A stretch of DNA of 64,000 nucleotides. It comes from Paraburkholderia sp. BCC1886 (GTDB lineage: Bacteria > Pseudomonadota > Gammaproteobacteria > Burkholderiales > Burkholderiaceae). The notes beneath the pieces are model-generated. The model was not told the DNA's origin. It saw only the letters and a list, made by a program, of their open reading frames with translations, and made no database searches. Where the stretch lies: NCBI RefSeq assembly GCF_900996245.1, contig NZ_CAAJGK010000011.1:1-64000 (forward strand), written 5' to 3'. Position 1 is the stretch's first letter. Each line of letters opens with the position of its first letter. This document shows positions 50,516 to 57,929 of this stretch, in pieces. A program made the translations under genes and the position numbers.

Positions 50516-51307
50516 ATGACCAAGAAGAGCCGCGCCCGGATCCAGCGTGATGTTGCCGAGGGCAAGCGCAAAGCAGCGCCTGCCGCGCATAGCTTTGTAC
50601 CCCAACGCCAACCGGTGCAGAACCTGGGTGGCGGCCAATTCCAGATGTCTGCAGCGGACCGGATTCTGGCTGAATGCCGGGCAGGCAAGTACGTGCCCGA
50701 GCCGGAGCGCAAGAACACGTGCTGGGACGACCTGCTGCAAACGCATGCCTTTATGACCGGCTTGCTGCTGCGCCACACCAGCATCTCCGAAGTGCTACGC
50801 GATGAAGACCTGAAGCGCTACATCGCCGAGCCCGAAACCTTCCGCACGAACGTCAACCAGTTTGCAAGCGACCTGCGCCAGATGAGCGAAGAGCTTGTCC
50901 AGCTGCGCCAGTGCCATGTGGGCAAGACGGGTGGCAGCACGGATCCGGACGAACTGATCCACGCGATTTCGCTGCACGAGCAATACCTGCTGTGGCAACA
51001 GAAGCATGACGCCGTGGTGATGCCGACGGTGCTGCATGTGTTGGAAGCCACCAATCAGGCTGAATTGGCGCGTGCGAATGCGACGGGTCAACTCAACGGC
51101 GAAGTCCCGCAGGAAGAAATCGATCCGGCTGTGCTCGACGTGAACGCAGTGACTGATGTCGACTTCAGCGACGAGAATGTCGGCAAGGTCGTGGGCGTAC
51201 CGGAGACGAAGCCGCTGCGCGGTCATACGTCGGTGATTTATCAGGTCGACGAAGCCCCGTTCTTTACGAAGCCGGAGCACGACGTAGCGACCGAGCGTTC
51301 GCTGTAA
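50516..51307 (+). CDS. Hypothetical phage protein
   Basis: This is a protein of 263 residues (MTKKSRARIQRDVAEGKRKA). The N-terminal 45 residues are basic and unstructured. The middle is helical (FASDLRQMSEELVQLRQCHV). The C-terminal 70 residues are acidic. AGGA lies about 11 bases before the ATG. No family was recognised. It starts a plus-strand operon ending at 53780. Confidence 0.6.
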   Translation: MTKKSRARIQRDVAEGKRKAAPAAHSFVPQRQPVQNLGGGQFQMSAADRILAECRAGKYVPEPERKNTCWDDLLQTHAFMTGLLLRHTSISEVLRDEDLKRYIAEPETFRTNVNQFASDLRQMSEELVQLRQCHVGKTGGSTDPDELIHAISLHEQYLLWQQKHDAVVMPTVLHVLEATNQAELARANATGQLNGEVPQEEIDPAVLDVNAVTDVDFSDENVGKVVGVPETKPLRGHTSVIYQVDEAPFFTKPEHDVATERSL

Positions 51308-51334
51308 TTTCCACCACCAACGAAGAACTCGACC

Positions 51335-52906
51335 ATGTCCGAGCATCAACACAATCCGCACGAACGGCCGCTGTTGCCGGATGCGTTTGACCAACTGCCG
51401 GCTGAGCCACCGGCTGCACTCGAAGCCCCGGTACAAGGTTTCGATCAACTGGAAGAATCCCCGACCGACGCCGAGCAAGCAGCGCCAGCTGAAACGCCCG
51501 TGCGTGCCCCGTTGCCGCCGTCACAGACGACACAGCAGGATACCGAGGTGTTCTTCCCGCTCGACGGCGTGTGGGACGAAACCGGTACCTTCCTGATCGG
51601 TAACACCGACACCCATCAGCGCACCGTCGATACGCTGGAAAGCATGCCCAACATCCGGCTCGAAGAACACGAGAGCGGGCGTGAGTTTGTCGACTTGATT
51701 ACCGCGGCTTTGGACGGCACCCCGAAGAACGACCGGTGGCGCGCCACGGTGGATCGTCCCGGTACGGAATGGCGCCAATCGGTGAAGTCCGAGAAGGGCG
51801 GCATCAGCATGGGGCAGGTGAAGTTCAACAACATCGCTGAAGGCGAGAAGTTGACCGGTGAGCGCGCGATCCTGCAAGTGCGCTCGCTCCTGAACCTGGG
51901 CAGCACCATCCAGACACCGCTCTGGCACTCGGGTTTCCACGTCACGATCAAGGCACCGAGCGACTTGGCGCAGATCGAACTGAATCGCCGGCTGTCGGAT
52001 GAAAAGATCGTGCTGGGTCGCACCACGAATGGCCTCGCGTTTGCGAACGCCTCGGCTTATCTGACCGGCGGCATTCTCGACTTTGTCATGGAGCACGTGT
52101 ACGACACGTCGCTGCAGGACAAGGATCCGCAGAAGATCAAGGAACTGATCGACACACGCGATTTGCCGCTCCTCTTCTGGGGATTGGCTTGTGCGATCTG
52201 GCCACGGGGTTTCCAGTACGCCCGTCCGTATCTGGATCCAGTGACGAACGAAGAAAAGGTGCTGCGCGAGAAGATCGCGGTCGGCAAGTTGCTGTGGGTG
52301 GATACGAAGTCCCTCACGCCGTGGCAGATTGCCCACATGGCCAACCGCGGGAGCGGTCGCCAGACGCTCGAGAACGTGCAGCGGTATCGCAGCGAATTCA
52401 CGATCGGGCAACCGCGTCGCGTCGAGCTGCGCAAGGACATGGCCGTCACCTTGGCGCCACCGCGGGCCATCGACTACGTCTACTCGGGCTACAAGTGGAT
52501 CGGCGAGATCACGCGGCTGGTCGACGAAGCGCTCGGCCTGTCAGCGGACGATCGCCGTCGCGCCAATCTCATCATCGAGAACGGCAAGGCCACGAACATG
52601 CGTCAGTACATCCACTGGGTGCAGACGATGCATCCGGCTGGCGGCATCGTGACGGAAGACGATCGCGAAACCATTGAACGCCTGATCGACGATCTGTCGG
52701 GCGACGATGAAGCCCGCGTGAAGTATTTCGCCGAAGTCCAGAAGTACATCGATGAGACGACCATCGCCGTCATTGCGACGCCTACGGTCACCGCTGCGGA
52801 GGAGAACAAGTTCCCGCGCTTCCCGCATCTCTTGCCCATGAATGTCGAGCAGACTTTTTTTACCCTACTCGAACAGAAAATGAGCCAGATCTCCCGCCGC
52901 ACCTGA
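51335..52906 (+). CDS. Virion structural protein (inferred)
   Basis: The protein has 523 residues (MSEHQHNPHERPLLPDAFDQ). Residues 1-70 are Pro/Glu/Ala-rich. The body has SMGQVKFNNIAEGEKLTGER, HSGFHVTIKAPSDLAQIELN and VRLLWV-like strands. No family was recognised. Near the end it contains a T7 run placed as T TTT TTT in frame (52855-52861). From that point the -1 frame is open through the next gene. Confidence 0.6.
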   Translation: MSEHQHNPHERPLLPDAFDQLPAEPPAALEAPVQGFDQLEESPTDAEQAAPAETPVRAPLPPSQTTQQDTEVFFPLDGVWDETGTFLIGNTDTHQRTVDTLESMPNIRLEEHESGREFVDLITAALDGTPKNDRWRATVDRPGTEWRQSVKSEKGGISMGQVKFNNIAEGEKLTGERAILQVRSLLNLGSTIQTPLWHSGFHVTIKAPSDLAQIELNRRLSDEKIVLGRTTNGLAFANASAYLTGGILDFVMEHVYDTSLQDKDPQKIKELIDTRDLPLLFWGLACAIWPRGFQYARPYLDPVTNEEKVLREKIAVGKLLWVDTKSLTPWQIAHMANRGSGRQTLENVQRYRSEFTIGQPRRVELRKDMAVTLAPPRAIDYVYSGYKWIGEITRLVDEALGLSADDRRRANLIIENGKATNMRQYIHWVQTMHPAGGIVTEDDRETIERLIDDLSGDDEARVKYFAEVQKYIDETTIAVIATPTVTAAEENKFPRFPHLLPMNVEQTFFTLLEQKMSQISRRT

Positions 52907-52921
52907 GAAAGCCGCATGTCA

Positions 52922-52943
52922 TTCAGCCTGAGTTCGGGCTGAA
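52922..52943 (+). promoter_or_regulatory. Intercistronic hairpin
   Basis: TTCAGCC/GGCTGAA (7 bp, loop TGAGTTCG) lies 16 bases after the stop at 52906 and just before an AGAGGAG sequence. It may set expression of the next gene or, if frameshifting occurs at the upstream T7, act as a distal structure. No TATG or T tract follows. Confidence 0.4.
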
Positions 52944-52974
52944 GCTACCAGAGGAGAATCCGCTGAAGACGACG

Positions 52975-53337
52975 ATGGAGCGCGCAGGCGCCATCAAGAA
53001 TTCATCAGATATTCAACTGGTCATGCGGGACTGCTACGAGACAACCTACGGCATCTGGGATCACCAGCGCGACGGTGACCTGGATGCGCTCTCGCTGGTG
53101 GCTATGCGAGAGACGGAGGACAGTGCATCGGGGGGTCTTCTGTACGAGAGATTCCGGCAATACATCGACCTCAGTATCGGGAAGTACACGCATCTGAATC
53201 TGCTGGACTTCCTTCAGATGCCCACGGACTGGGTGACGTCCGTTATGGATCTGTGCGCCGGTCGCATCAAGGCGGACAGTCGCACGCAGCAGGGTGTCAT
53301 TGACCAGTTGCAGGACATGGCGGGAGGGGGACAATGA
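52975..53337 (+). CDS. Hypothetical protein, start uncertain
   Basis: This is a protein of 120 residues from ATG 52975 (MERAGAIKNSSDIQLVMRDC). The only good ribosome site (AGGAG at 52952) is better placed for an in-frame CTG at 52963. The frame is open, with coding-like third positions, back to the stop of the preceding gene. The product is helical (LLDFLQMPTDWVTSVMDLCA) with no known family. It ends ATGA-coupled to the macrodomain gene. Confidence 0.55.
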   Translation: MERAGAIKNSSDIQLVMRDCYETTYGIWDHQRDGDLDALSLVAMRETEDSASGGLLYERFRQYIDLSIGKYTHLNLLDFLQMPTDWVTSVMDLCAGRIKADSRTQQGVIDQLQDMAGGGQ

Positions 53338-53780
53338 TCACGCATATTGGTCCCGGCGATCTCTTCCAGTCCAAAGCGCAGTCGCTCGTCGTACCTGTGA
53401 ACACCGTGGGTGCGATGGGCAAGGGCATTGCGAAGACGTTCGCGTTAAACTTCCCGGGCTTGCTCGAAGACTATCGCCGCGCGTGCTCGCGCGGTGTATT
53501 TTCCACTCGGGGTCTATATGTTTGGGAAGGAGCGGAAGATCGAAAGATCATCTGCTTTCCCACCAAACGTCACTGGCGTTTTCGCTCGCAGCTCCCCTGG
53601 CTGGATCAGGGACTCGCGAGGCTGGCCAGGGACTTTGAGAAGTACGGCATCACATCGATTGCCATGCCGCAGATCGGGTGTGGCGAAGGTGGCCTGGACT
53701 GGATCAACGTTTATCCGTTGATTGTGGAGTGGCTTGAGCCGCTTCCGATACCGGTGGAGATTTACCTTTCACCCACGTAG
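53334..53780 (+). CDS. DarG-type macrodomain (ADP-ribosyl hydrolase), no toxin partner
   Basis: The protein has 148 residues, a bare macrodomain. VNTVGAMGKGIAKTFALNFP (from residue 22), FPTKRHW (75-81, with Lys78 at the place of the DarG catalytic lysine) and IGCGEGGLDWINV are the DarG/TARG1 signatures. Such enzymes remove ADP-ribose from thymine in DNA and so reverse DarT. No DarT gene is adjacent; the upstream partner is an unrelated 120-residue protein. In a phage this is most likely a counter-defence enzyme. The alternative is a house-cleaning ADP-ribose phosphatase. Confidence 0.88.
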   Translation: MITHIGPGDLFQSKAQSLVVPVNTVGAMGKGIAKTFALNFPGLLEDYRRACSRGVFSTRGLYVWEGAEDRKIICFPTKRHWRFRSQLPWLDQGLARLARDFEKYGITSIAMPQIGCGEGGLDWINVYPLIVEWLEPLPIPVEIYLSPT

Positions 53781-53802
53781 AAAGCCAAAAAAGAAGGAAC
53801 TT

Positions 53803-53834
53803 CATAAGGGGAGGGCGCAAGCCCTCCCTCTATG
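53803..53834. terminator. Bidirectional hairpin with TATG on both sides
   Basis: The stem GGGAGGGC/GCCCTCCC (53809-53816 with 53821-53828) has a GCAA loop. The plus strand continues TCTATGCCGTC and the minus strand CTTATGAAG. It lies between convergent genes and is a near-copy of 45563-45594, including the upstream AAAGCCAAAAAA tract. Confidence 0.8.
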
Positions 53835-53842
53835 CCGTCTAT

Positions 53843-55174
53843 TTACTTCGTGGTAAAGCCGAGGCTTGCCCGGCCGTTGGCGATGCTGATCTTCTTGCGC
53901 GGTTTGCGCAAGGTTTCAGCCAACGAGACGTTCCCAGTCGGAACAACCTCGAAGTCGGGCAGGCCGCTTGCACGACGCGCGACGACCGCTTCTTCTGGGG
54001 TAAGCAGACGGCACTCTACAACGTCGTAGCAGCGACCCGGCCGCATCAGCGCTTCATCGATGTCGTTCGTGCTCGACAAGTTGGTCGTGAAGATGATCTT
54101 ACGCGTGTGATTCGACCCGATCCCGTCCGTCTCGTTGAGCAGCTGCGGCATGATCACGTTGCCCGCTGACCTTGGAGTGAGCAGTTGATCAGCGTCCTCC
54201 ACCACGATGATTGGAATCCGCGGCGTGTCTTTCTCTTCCACATCTGCCTTGATGCGACGAATCGACTTGAACTCACGATCCTCGCCTAGACACTTGCTGA
54301 AGAGATCCTTGCGTTCCTTGGCCTCGGTGCCTGCAACGTTGGCCATATAACCATCGCTCGAATTGAAGATGAACGTCACGAAGTCCTTGTGCAGGATCGC
54401 ATCGGCGCGCTTGGCATAGATCGGCAACAGGCCGAGTTCTGAGACAGCTGCCGAAACCATCGAGGTCTTGCCCGTTCCCGGCGGGCCCTTCAGGATCAGC
54501 ACCGACTCTTCGCTGTTGAGGAAGTCTTCGATCAGGGCTTTGAGGCCGCCGTCGAGATACGGATAGAACTCCGGATGCGAAGTGCGCGCATTCTCGATCT
54601 TGCCCTCATTGATCGTCAGTCCACCGCCGAACGGACTTTCCCGGAACACGACTTCGACGAACGTTTCCTTTTCTTCCTGCTTCGCGTCGGTCTTCACGTT
54701 CTCGAGTGTGAGCTCACGAAGCTCATGCACCAGTGTTTCGGAGCCGCTGAATTCGATGCAGAAGTTGGAGCGTGGGTGGGGGGCGTATGAGATCCAGAGA
54801 ACCGGACGATTACCCTCGTCGAGCATGACGAAGTCACCTCGGCCAAGACGCACAAGAGCCTTCGCGTCCACATACTCGAAGAACCATGCGTCCGACTCGA
54901 AGTAGTGCTCGCTCGTCAGCATTCGGTTCGTATCGACTGAATCCACCGGAAGACCCAATGCCTGACAGAACGCACGCACTGCCGTTCCATTCAAAGCCTT
55001 GTTGTCCGGGTCGAGATAACCCGTGCTGTTCGTCCACGAGAAGAGCGCATCACCGATCGAATCGAAATGGGAGTTCAGCGGACGCACGGTCGAGAACCGG
55101 ATGACCGGGAAGTCGGCTGCTGCGTTAGTGTCTTGGTCGATTGCGTTCACGTTGCGGAGGGCTGCAGATTTCAT
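53843..55174 (-). CDS. AAA+ ATPase
   Basis: This is a protein of 443 residues. The Walker A is GPPGTGKT (230-237), the Walker B IPIIVVEDAD, the sensor 1 FTTN, and an arginine-containing RPGR lies near residue 385, the set of a classic AAA+ motor. The N-terminal 200 residues are a separate domain without recognised family. AAGGAAACACCC precedes the ATG. Related ATPases occur in many jumbo phages, where roles in replication or protein remodelling are proposed. Confidence 0.8.
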   Translation of the reverse strand: MKSAALRNVNAIDQDTNAAADFPVIRFSTVRPLNSHFDSIGDALFSWTNSTGYLDPDNKALNGTAVRAFCQALGLPVDSVDTNRMLTSEHYFESDAWFFEYVDAKALVRLGRGDFVMLDEGNRPVLWISYAPHPRSNFCIEFSGSETLVHELRELTLENVKTDAKQEEKETFVEVVFRESPFGGGLTINEGKIENARTSHPEFYPYLDGGLKALIEDFLNSEESVLILKGPPGTGKTSMVSAAVSELGLLPIYAKRADAILHKDFVTFIFNSSDGYMANVAGTEAKERKDLFSKCLGEDREFKSIRRIKADVEEKDTPRIPIIVVEDADQLLTPRSAGNVIMPQLLNETDGIGSNHTRKIIFTTNLSSTNDIDEALMRPGRCYDVVECRLLTPEEAVVARRASGLPDFEVVPTGNVSLAETLRKPRKKISIANGRASLGFTTK

Positions 55175-55220
55175 GGGTGTTTCCTTGGATTAGTTATAGG
55201 TTCGTGTTAATGCTTGGTTA

Positions 55221-55424
55221 TCACCACCAGGGCCGCCACTCAACATGTCCTTGTGGTGTCTGGTGCTGCTTTCTATCGAGCGTGCCTACTGGCACACCGC
55301 CTGCCTTCTTTCGTGATGTGTCATGCTCCCGAGGTGTGAAGGGCTGAACAGCATTTGCCGAACGGCGCTTCGAGAGTTCGAGTTGCTTCTTGCGCTGCTT
55401 AGGAGTCTGCTGAAAGTTTTTCAC
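55221..55424 (-). CDS. Small basic protein
   Basis: The protein has 67 residues from GTG 55424, with AGAAGGACGAAGG ahead. It is very basic in the first half (TPKQRKKQLELSKRRSANAV) and ends HVEWRPWW. It is probably disordered and nucleic-acid-binding. No family was recognised. It follows the small membrane protein at 55473. Confidence 0.5.
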   Translation of the reverse strand: MKNFQQTPKQRKKQLELSKRRSANAVQPFTPREHDTSRKKAGGVPVGTLDRKQHQTPQGHVEWRPWW

Positions 55425-55472
55425 CCTTCGTCCTTCTGTAGTTGATTGCGTGACTGAATGACGCCGATGTCC

Positions 55473-55637
55473 TTATTGCTGGACTTGCGTCTCATGGGGG
55501 ACGTGGCTCTGACCAACGTGGTCAGCGACAACGAGCGTCAAGCCACCGAAGATGAAGATGAGCGTTGTCAGGAACGCGCGCATCGTGTTCTTCTTGGTTT
55601 TGCCAGAGTGATAGTTCTTTCTCGCGAAATCGTTCAT
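55473..55637 (-). CDS. 54-residue single-pass membrane protein
   Basis: A basic N-terminus (MNDFARKNYHSGKTKKNTMR) is followed by one membrane helix (AFLTTLIFIFGGLTLVVAD) and a short polar tail ending TQVQQ. GGAG lies ten bases ahead of ATG 55637. An ATATGAC box lies 60 bases upstream. No family was recognised. It is the last phage-type gene before the plasmid-like segment. Confidence 0.55.
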   Translation of the reverse strand: MNDFARKNYHSGKTKKNTMRAFLTTLIFIFGGLTLVVADHVGQSHVPHETQVQQ

Positions 55638-55694
55638 GACATTTGCTCCGTGTAGTTAGATTTGCCAATCCATAGGGGGATCGGATTCACGGCT

Positions 55695-55710
55695 GTCATA
55701 TGTGGCTGAG
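55695..55710 (-). promoter_or_regulatory. CTCAGCCACATATGAC motif
   Basis: This is a near-copy of the word at 46222-46238 (one difference in 16), placed 60 bases before the gene at 55637. It is the rightmost phage-type regulatory word seen. Confidence 0.4.
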
Positions 55711-55804
55711 ATTTCTTTGATTCGTTGCTCGCACAACTGAATGAACTCGTAAGCCTCACCCTGTAAAATGGTCTCGCCTTGAGCACCACACATTAAGGAT
55801 AGGA

Positions 55805-56104
55805 ATGGCTACAAAGACACTGGCGCAGATGCGCGAAGAGTACGCAGCACTTGAGCAGAAGATCACTCAGGCAGAACAGGAAGGGCGGGCGAGTGCGATC
55901 GAGCAGATCCACGCGATCATGGATGAGTTCAGTCTCACGCCGGAAGACTTGGTAAGGAAGCGCAAGCGCGGACCGAACAAGAATGCGGGAACACCAATCC
56001 CGCCGAAGTATCAGGATCCGAAGTCGGGTGCGACTTGGAGCGGTCGCGGTAAGGCACCGGCATGGATTGGAAAGAACCGGGACAGGTTCTTGATTCAGAA
56101 GTAA
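55805..56104 (+). CDS. H-NS family nucleoid protein
   Basis: The protein has 99 residues. An N-terminal coiled coil (MREEYAALEQKITQAEQEGR) is followed by the DNA-binding motif PKYQDPKSGATWSGRGKAPA, typical of Burkholderiales H-NS (BpH3/Bv3F type). Such proteins silence AT-rich DNA. AAGGATAGGA precedes the ATG and a TAAAAT -10-like box lies upstream. A plasmid-borne copy could silence phage genes in the carried state. Confidence 0.92.
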   Translation: MATKTLAQMREEYAALEQKITQAEQEGRASAIEQIHAIMDEFSLTPEDLVRKRKRGPNKNAGTPIPPKYQDPKSGATWSGRGKAPAWIGKNRDRFLIQK

Positions 56105-56117
56105 CGCAGCAAAGAAA

Positions 56118-56147
56118 AAAGCCGCCCTTGAGGCGGCTTTGTTTTTG
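56118..56147 (+). terminator. Rho-independent terminator of hns
   Basis: The stem AAAGCCGCC/GGCGGCTTT (56118-56126 with 56132-56140) is followed by GTTTTTGG. It is a classical terminator without TATG. Confidence 0.85.
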
Positions 56148-56181
56148 GCACGCTTGGCTTAGGCGACCGATAGTGCATGGC

Positions 56182-56505
56182 CTATCTTCCTTGATCCGAA
56201 TCTGGTGAAAGCTGCGCGCCCTTCAACGGACCAAGCACCGCGGCCCGCAACCACTCGATGTTGCGACGCTCGAATCGCTCGAGGATGAAGCTCACACCAT
56301 GGTCCTGATGACGGATGCTGATTTGATGCTTGCGGCAGAGCGCCTCGAACTCATCTAGAAAGACTTCAATCGCGTCGGGCGATTCGATGCGTTCCTTGGC
56401 GACGCTTATCGACCACCTTCCATTGGGTCGCGGCGATCTATCGATCGAGAACGTCCAGCAGGCTGTGCTCTCGGGCGGATCGGTAGCGGTCGTGGAAATT
56501 CGACC
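56182..56505 (-). pseudogene. Possible gene remnant without start codon
   Basis: The minus frame is open for about 108 codons and encodes a plausible helical segment (SPDAIEVFLDEFEALCRKHQ, then FILERFERRNIEWLRAAVLG), but has no ATG, GTG or TTG. It overlaps the plus-strand frame at 56330 in antisense. A decayed gene fragment is the simplest reading. Confidence 0.3.
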
Positions 56506-56602
56506 ACATCAGAGTAAAGAAGAAATACAAGCCGCGCTCGACGAGGTCAGTGCATGGCTGCAACCGAAAGGTATAGCTACGGTTTCTGAAATCTTCGCTT
56601 GA
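56330..56602 (+). CDS. Doubtful hypothetical protein
   Basis: The frame gives 90 residues. Only the second half looks protein-like (VQQAVLSGGSVAVVEIRPHQ, then EEIQAALDEVSAWLQPKGIA). No ribosome site was seen. It is followed by a good terminator. It may be the 3' end of a truncated gene. Confidence 0.3.
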   Translation: MRQSASNSSRKTSIASGDSMRSLATLIDHLPLGRGDLSIENVQQAVLSGGSVAVVEIRPHQSKEEIQAALDEVSAWLQPKGIATVSEIFA

Positions 56603-56624
56603 TATAGTTTTAACGCCAGGGGAC

Positions 56625-56653
56625 GGCCAACCTTTTCGAAGGTTGGCCTTTTT
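56625..56653 (+). terminator. Rho-independent terminator with TTCG loop
   Basis: The stem GGCCAACCTT/AAGGTTGGCC (56625-56634 with 56639-56648), loop TTCG, is followed by five T residues. Confidence 0.85.
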
Positions 56654-56677
56654 GTCATTTAAATTACAAAGCCAACT

Positions 56678-57403
56678 ATGATTATCTATTCTCTCGTCTT
56701 TGTCGTGGGTCTCGCAGCGGGAACCATCAGCGGTGTGATTGGTACTGGATCATCAATCATGCTGCTGCCGGTGTTGGTGTTTTCGTTTGGCCCGAAGCAA
56801 GCAGTACCGATTATGGGCATCGCTGCAGTGATGGCAAACGTCGCGAAGGTGGCTGCCTGGTGGCGTGAGGTTGACTGGAAAGCCTGCGCGGCCTATTCAA
56901 TTACCGGCATTCCTGCTGCTGCACTGGGCGCCCGGACCTTGTTGTTCCTTCCAGCGCGAGCAGTCGATATTGCGCTAGGTATCTTCTTCATCGCGATGGT
57001 GCCAGTCAGGCATTGGCTGAAGAAGAAAAGTTTCAGGATGAGCCTGTGGCATCTCGCAGTGATCGGCGGCATCATCGGTTATCTGACCGGTATCGTCGTG
57101 TCCACCGGGCCGCTCAGCGTGCCGGCATTTACTTTCTACGGCCTGACAGGGGGTGCGTTTCTCGCGACTGAGGCGGCTAGCTCACTGGCTGTCTTCATTT
57201 CGAAAGTACTCGCATTCCAAGCATTCGGTGCGCTCCCGCCCGACGCGATAGTGAAGGGGCTTATTACAGGCGCGTCATTGATGCTCGGTTCTTTCCTCGG
57301 AAAAGCGGTAGTTGTGCGACTAAGTCCCACATTCTTTCGGCGGCTCCTCGACTGCCTCATGCTTGCGTCCGGAGTGACGATGCTAATAGCATCGACTCGT
57401 TAA
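56678..57403 (+). CDS. TauE/SafE-family membrane permease
   Basis: The protein has 241 residues with about eight membrane segments. The N-terminal LAAGTISGVIGTGSSIMLLP and the repeat GGIIGYLTGIVVSTGPLSVP are the family's two Gly-rich half signatures. Members export sulfite, sulfoacetate or related organic anions. It stands alone between terminators, so the substrate cannot be inferred. It is an accessory (host-type) gene. Confidence 0.88.
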   Translation: MIIYSLVFVVGLAAGTISGVIGTGSSIMLLPVLVFSFGPKQAVPIMGIAAVMANVAKVAAWWREVDWKACAAYSITGIPAAALGARTLLFLPARAVDIALGIFFIAMVPVRHWLKKKSFRMSLWHLAVIGGIIGYLTGIVVSTGPLSVPAFTFYGLTGGAFLATEAASSLAVFISKVLAFQAFGALPPDAIVKGLITGASLMLGSFLGKAVVVRLSPTFFRRLLDCLMLASGVTMLIASTR

Positions 57404-57446
57404 TCGCCATCCATTAGCGACAGATTCTCGATCGTACACCAAAGTA

Positions 57447-57475
57447 AAAAGCCGCCCCTTTGGGGCGGCTTTTAT
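57447..57475. terminator. Bidirectional rho-independent terminator
   Basis: The stem AAAAGCCGCCCC/GGGGCGGCTTTT (57447-57458 with 57462-57473) serves the convergent genes ending at 57403 and 57491. Confidence 0.8.
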
Positions 57476-57490
57476 TTCGGCTGTCTTGCG

Positions 57491-57775
57491 CTAGCCCGCA
57501 CTGACACTGAGGTAGGGGATATGCAGACTGATCGTTGCCAGTACCGCAAACGAAAGAAGCATAACCACGAGCGGAATTATTGAACCCTCGCGGTCGCCTG
57601 ACTTGATGGCCAAAACTGCGCTGCGGGCGGTTACAAACACCGCAACCAGTCCGCCAACAACCGTCAACCACTTATTTACTTCGGGTCCAAACCGCGTCAC
57701 CCAGTGCAGTGCCAACAAGATTAGCGCGACGATCCAGGTCCAAGCTTCGCCCCCAATCGATTCTTTTTCCGCCAT
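57491..57775 (-). CDS. Small membrane protein
   Basis: This is a protein of 94 residues with three membrane helices (WIVALILLALHWVTRF, WLTVVGGLVAVFVTARSAVL, PLVVMLLSFAVLATISLHI). AGGAG precedes ATG 57775. No family was recognised. It stands alone. Confidence 0.6.
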   Translation of the reverse strand: MAEKESIGGEAWTWIVALILLALHWVTRFGPEVNKWLTVVGGLVAVFVTARSAVLAIKSGDREGSIIPLVVMLLSFAVLATISLHIPYLSVSAG

Positions 57776-57929
57776 AACTTCTCCTATTTGTTATTTGACA
57801 TAATGCAAATGATCAACATTTTAGTTCAATGTTTTCAATGCCTTAGCTCAAAAGTCACCAGTTGATAATGCGCTGCGTTTATCGGGCCTCACCCTTGCTT
57901 GATGGTAAGCAACCTCCCGGAGAACCCCG

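Noticed and set aside
52800..53780. A complete DarTG system around the macrodomain gene
   Set aside because: Neighbouring proteins lack DarT motifs (no NAD-binding ART pattern seen), so only the DarG-like half is present.
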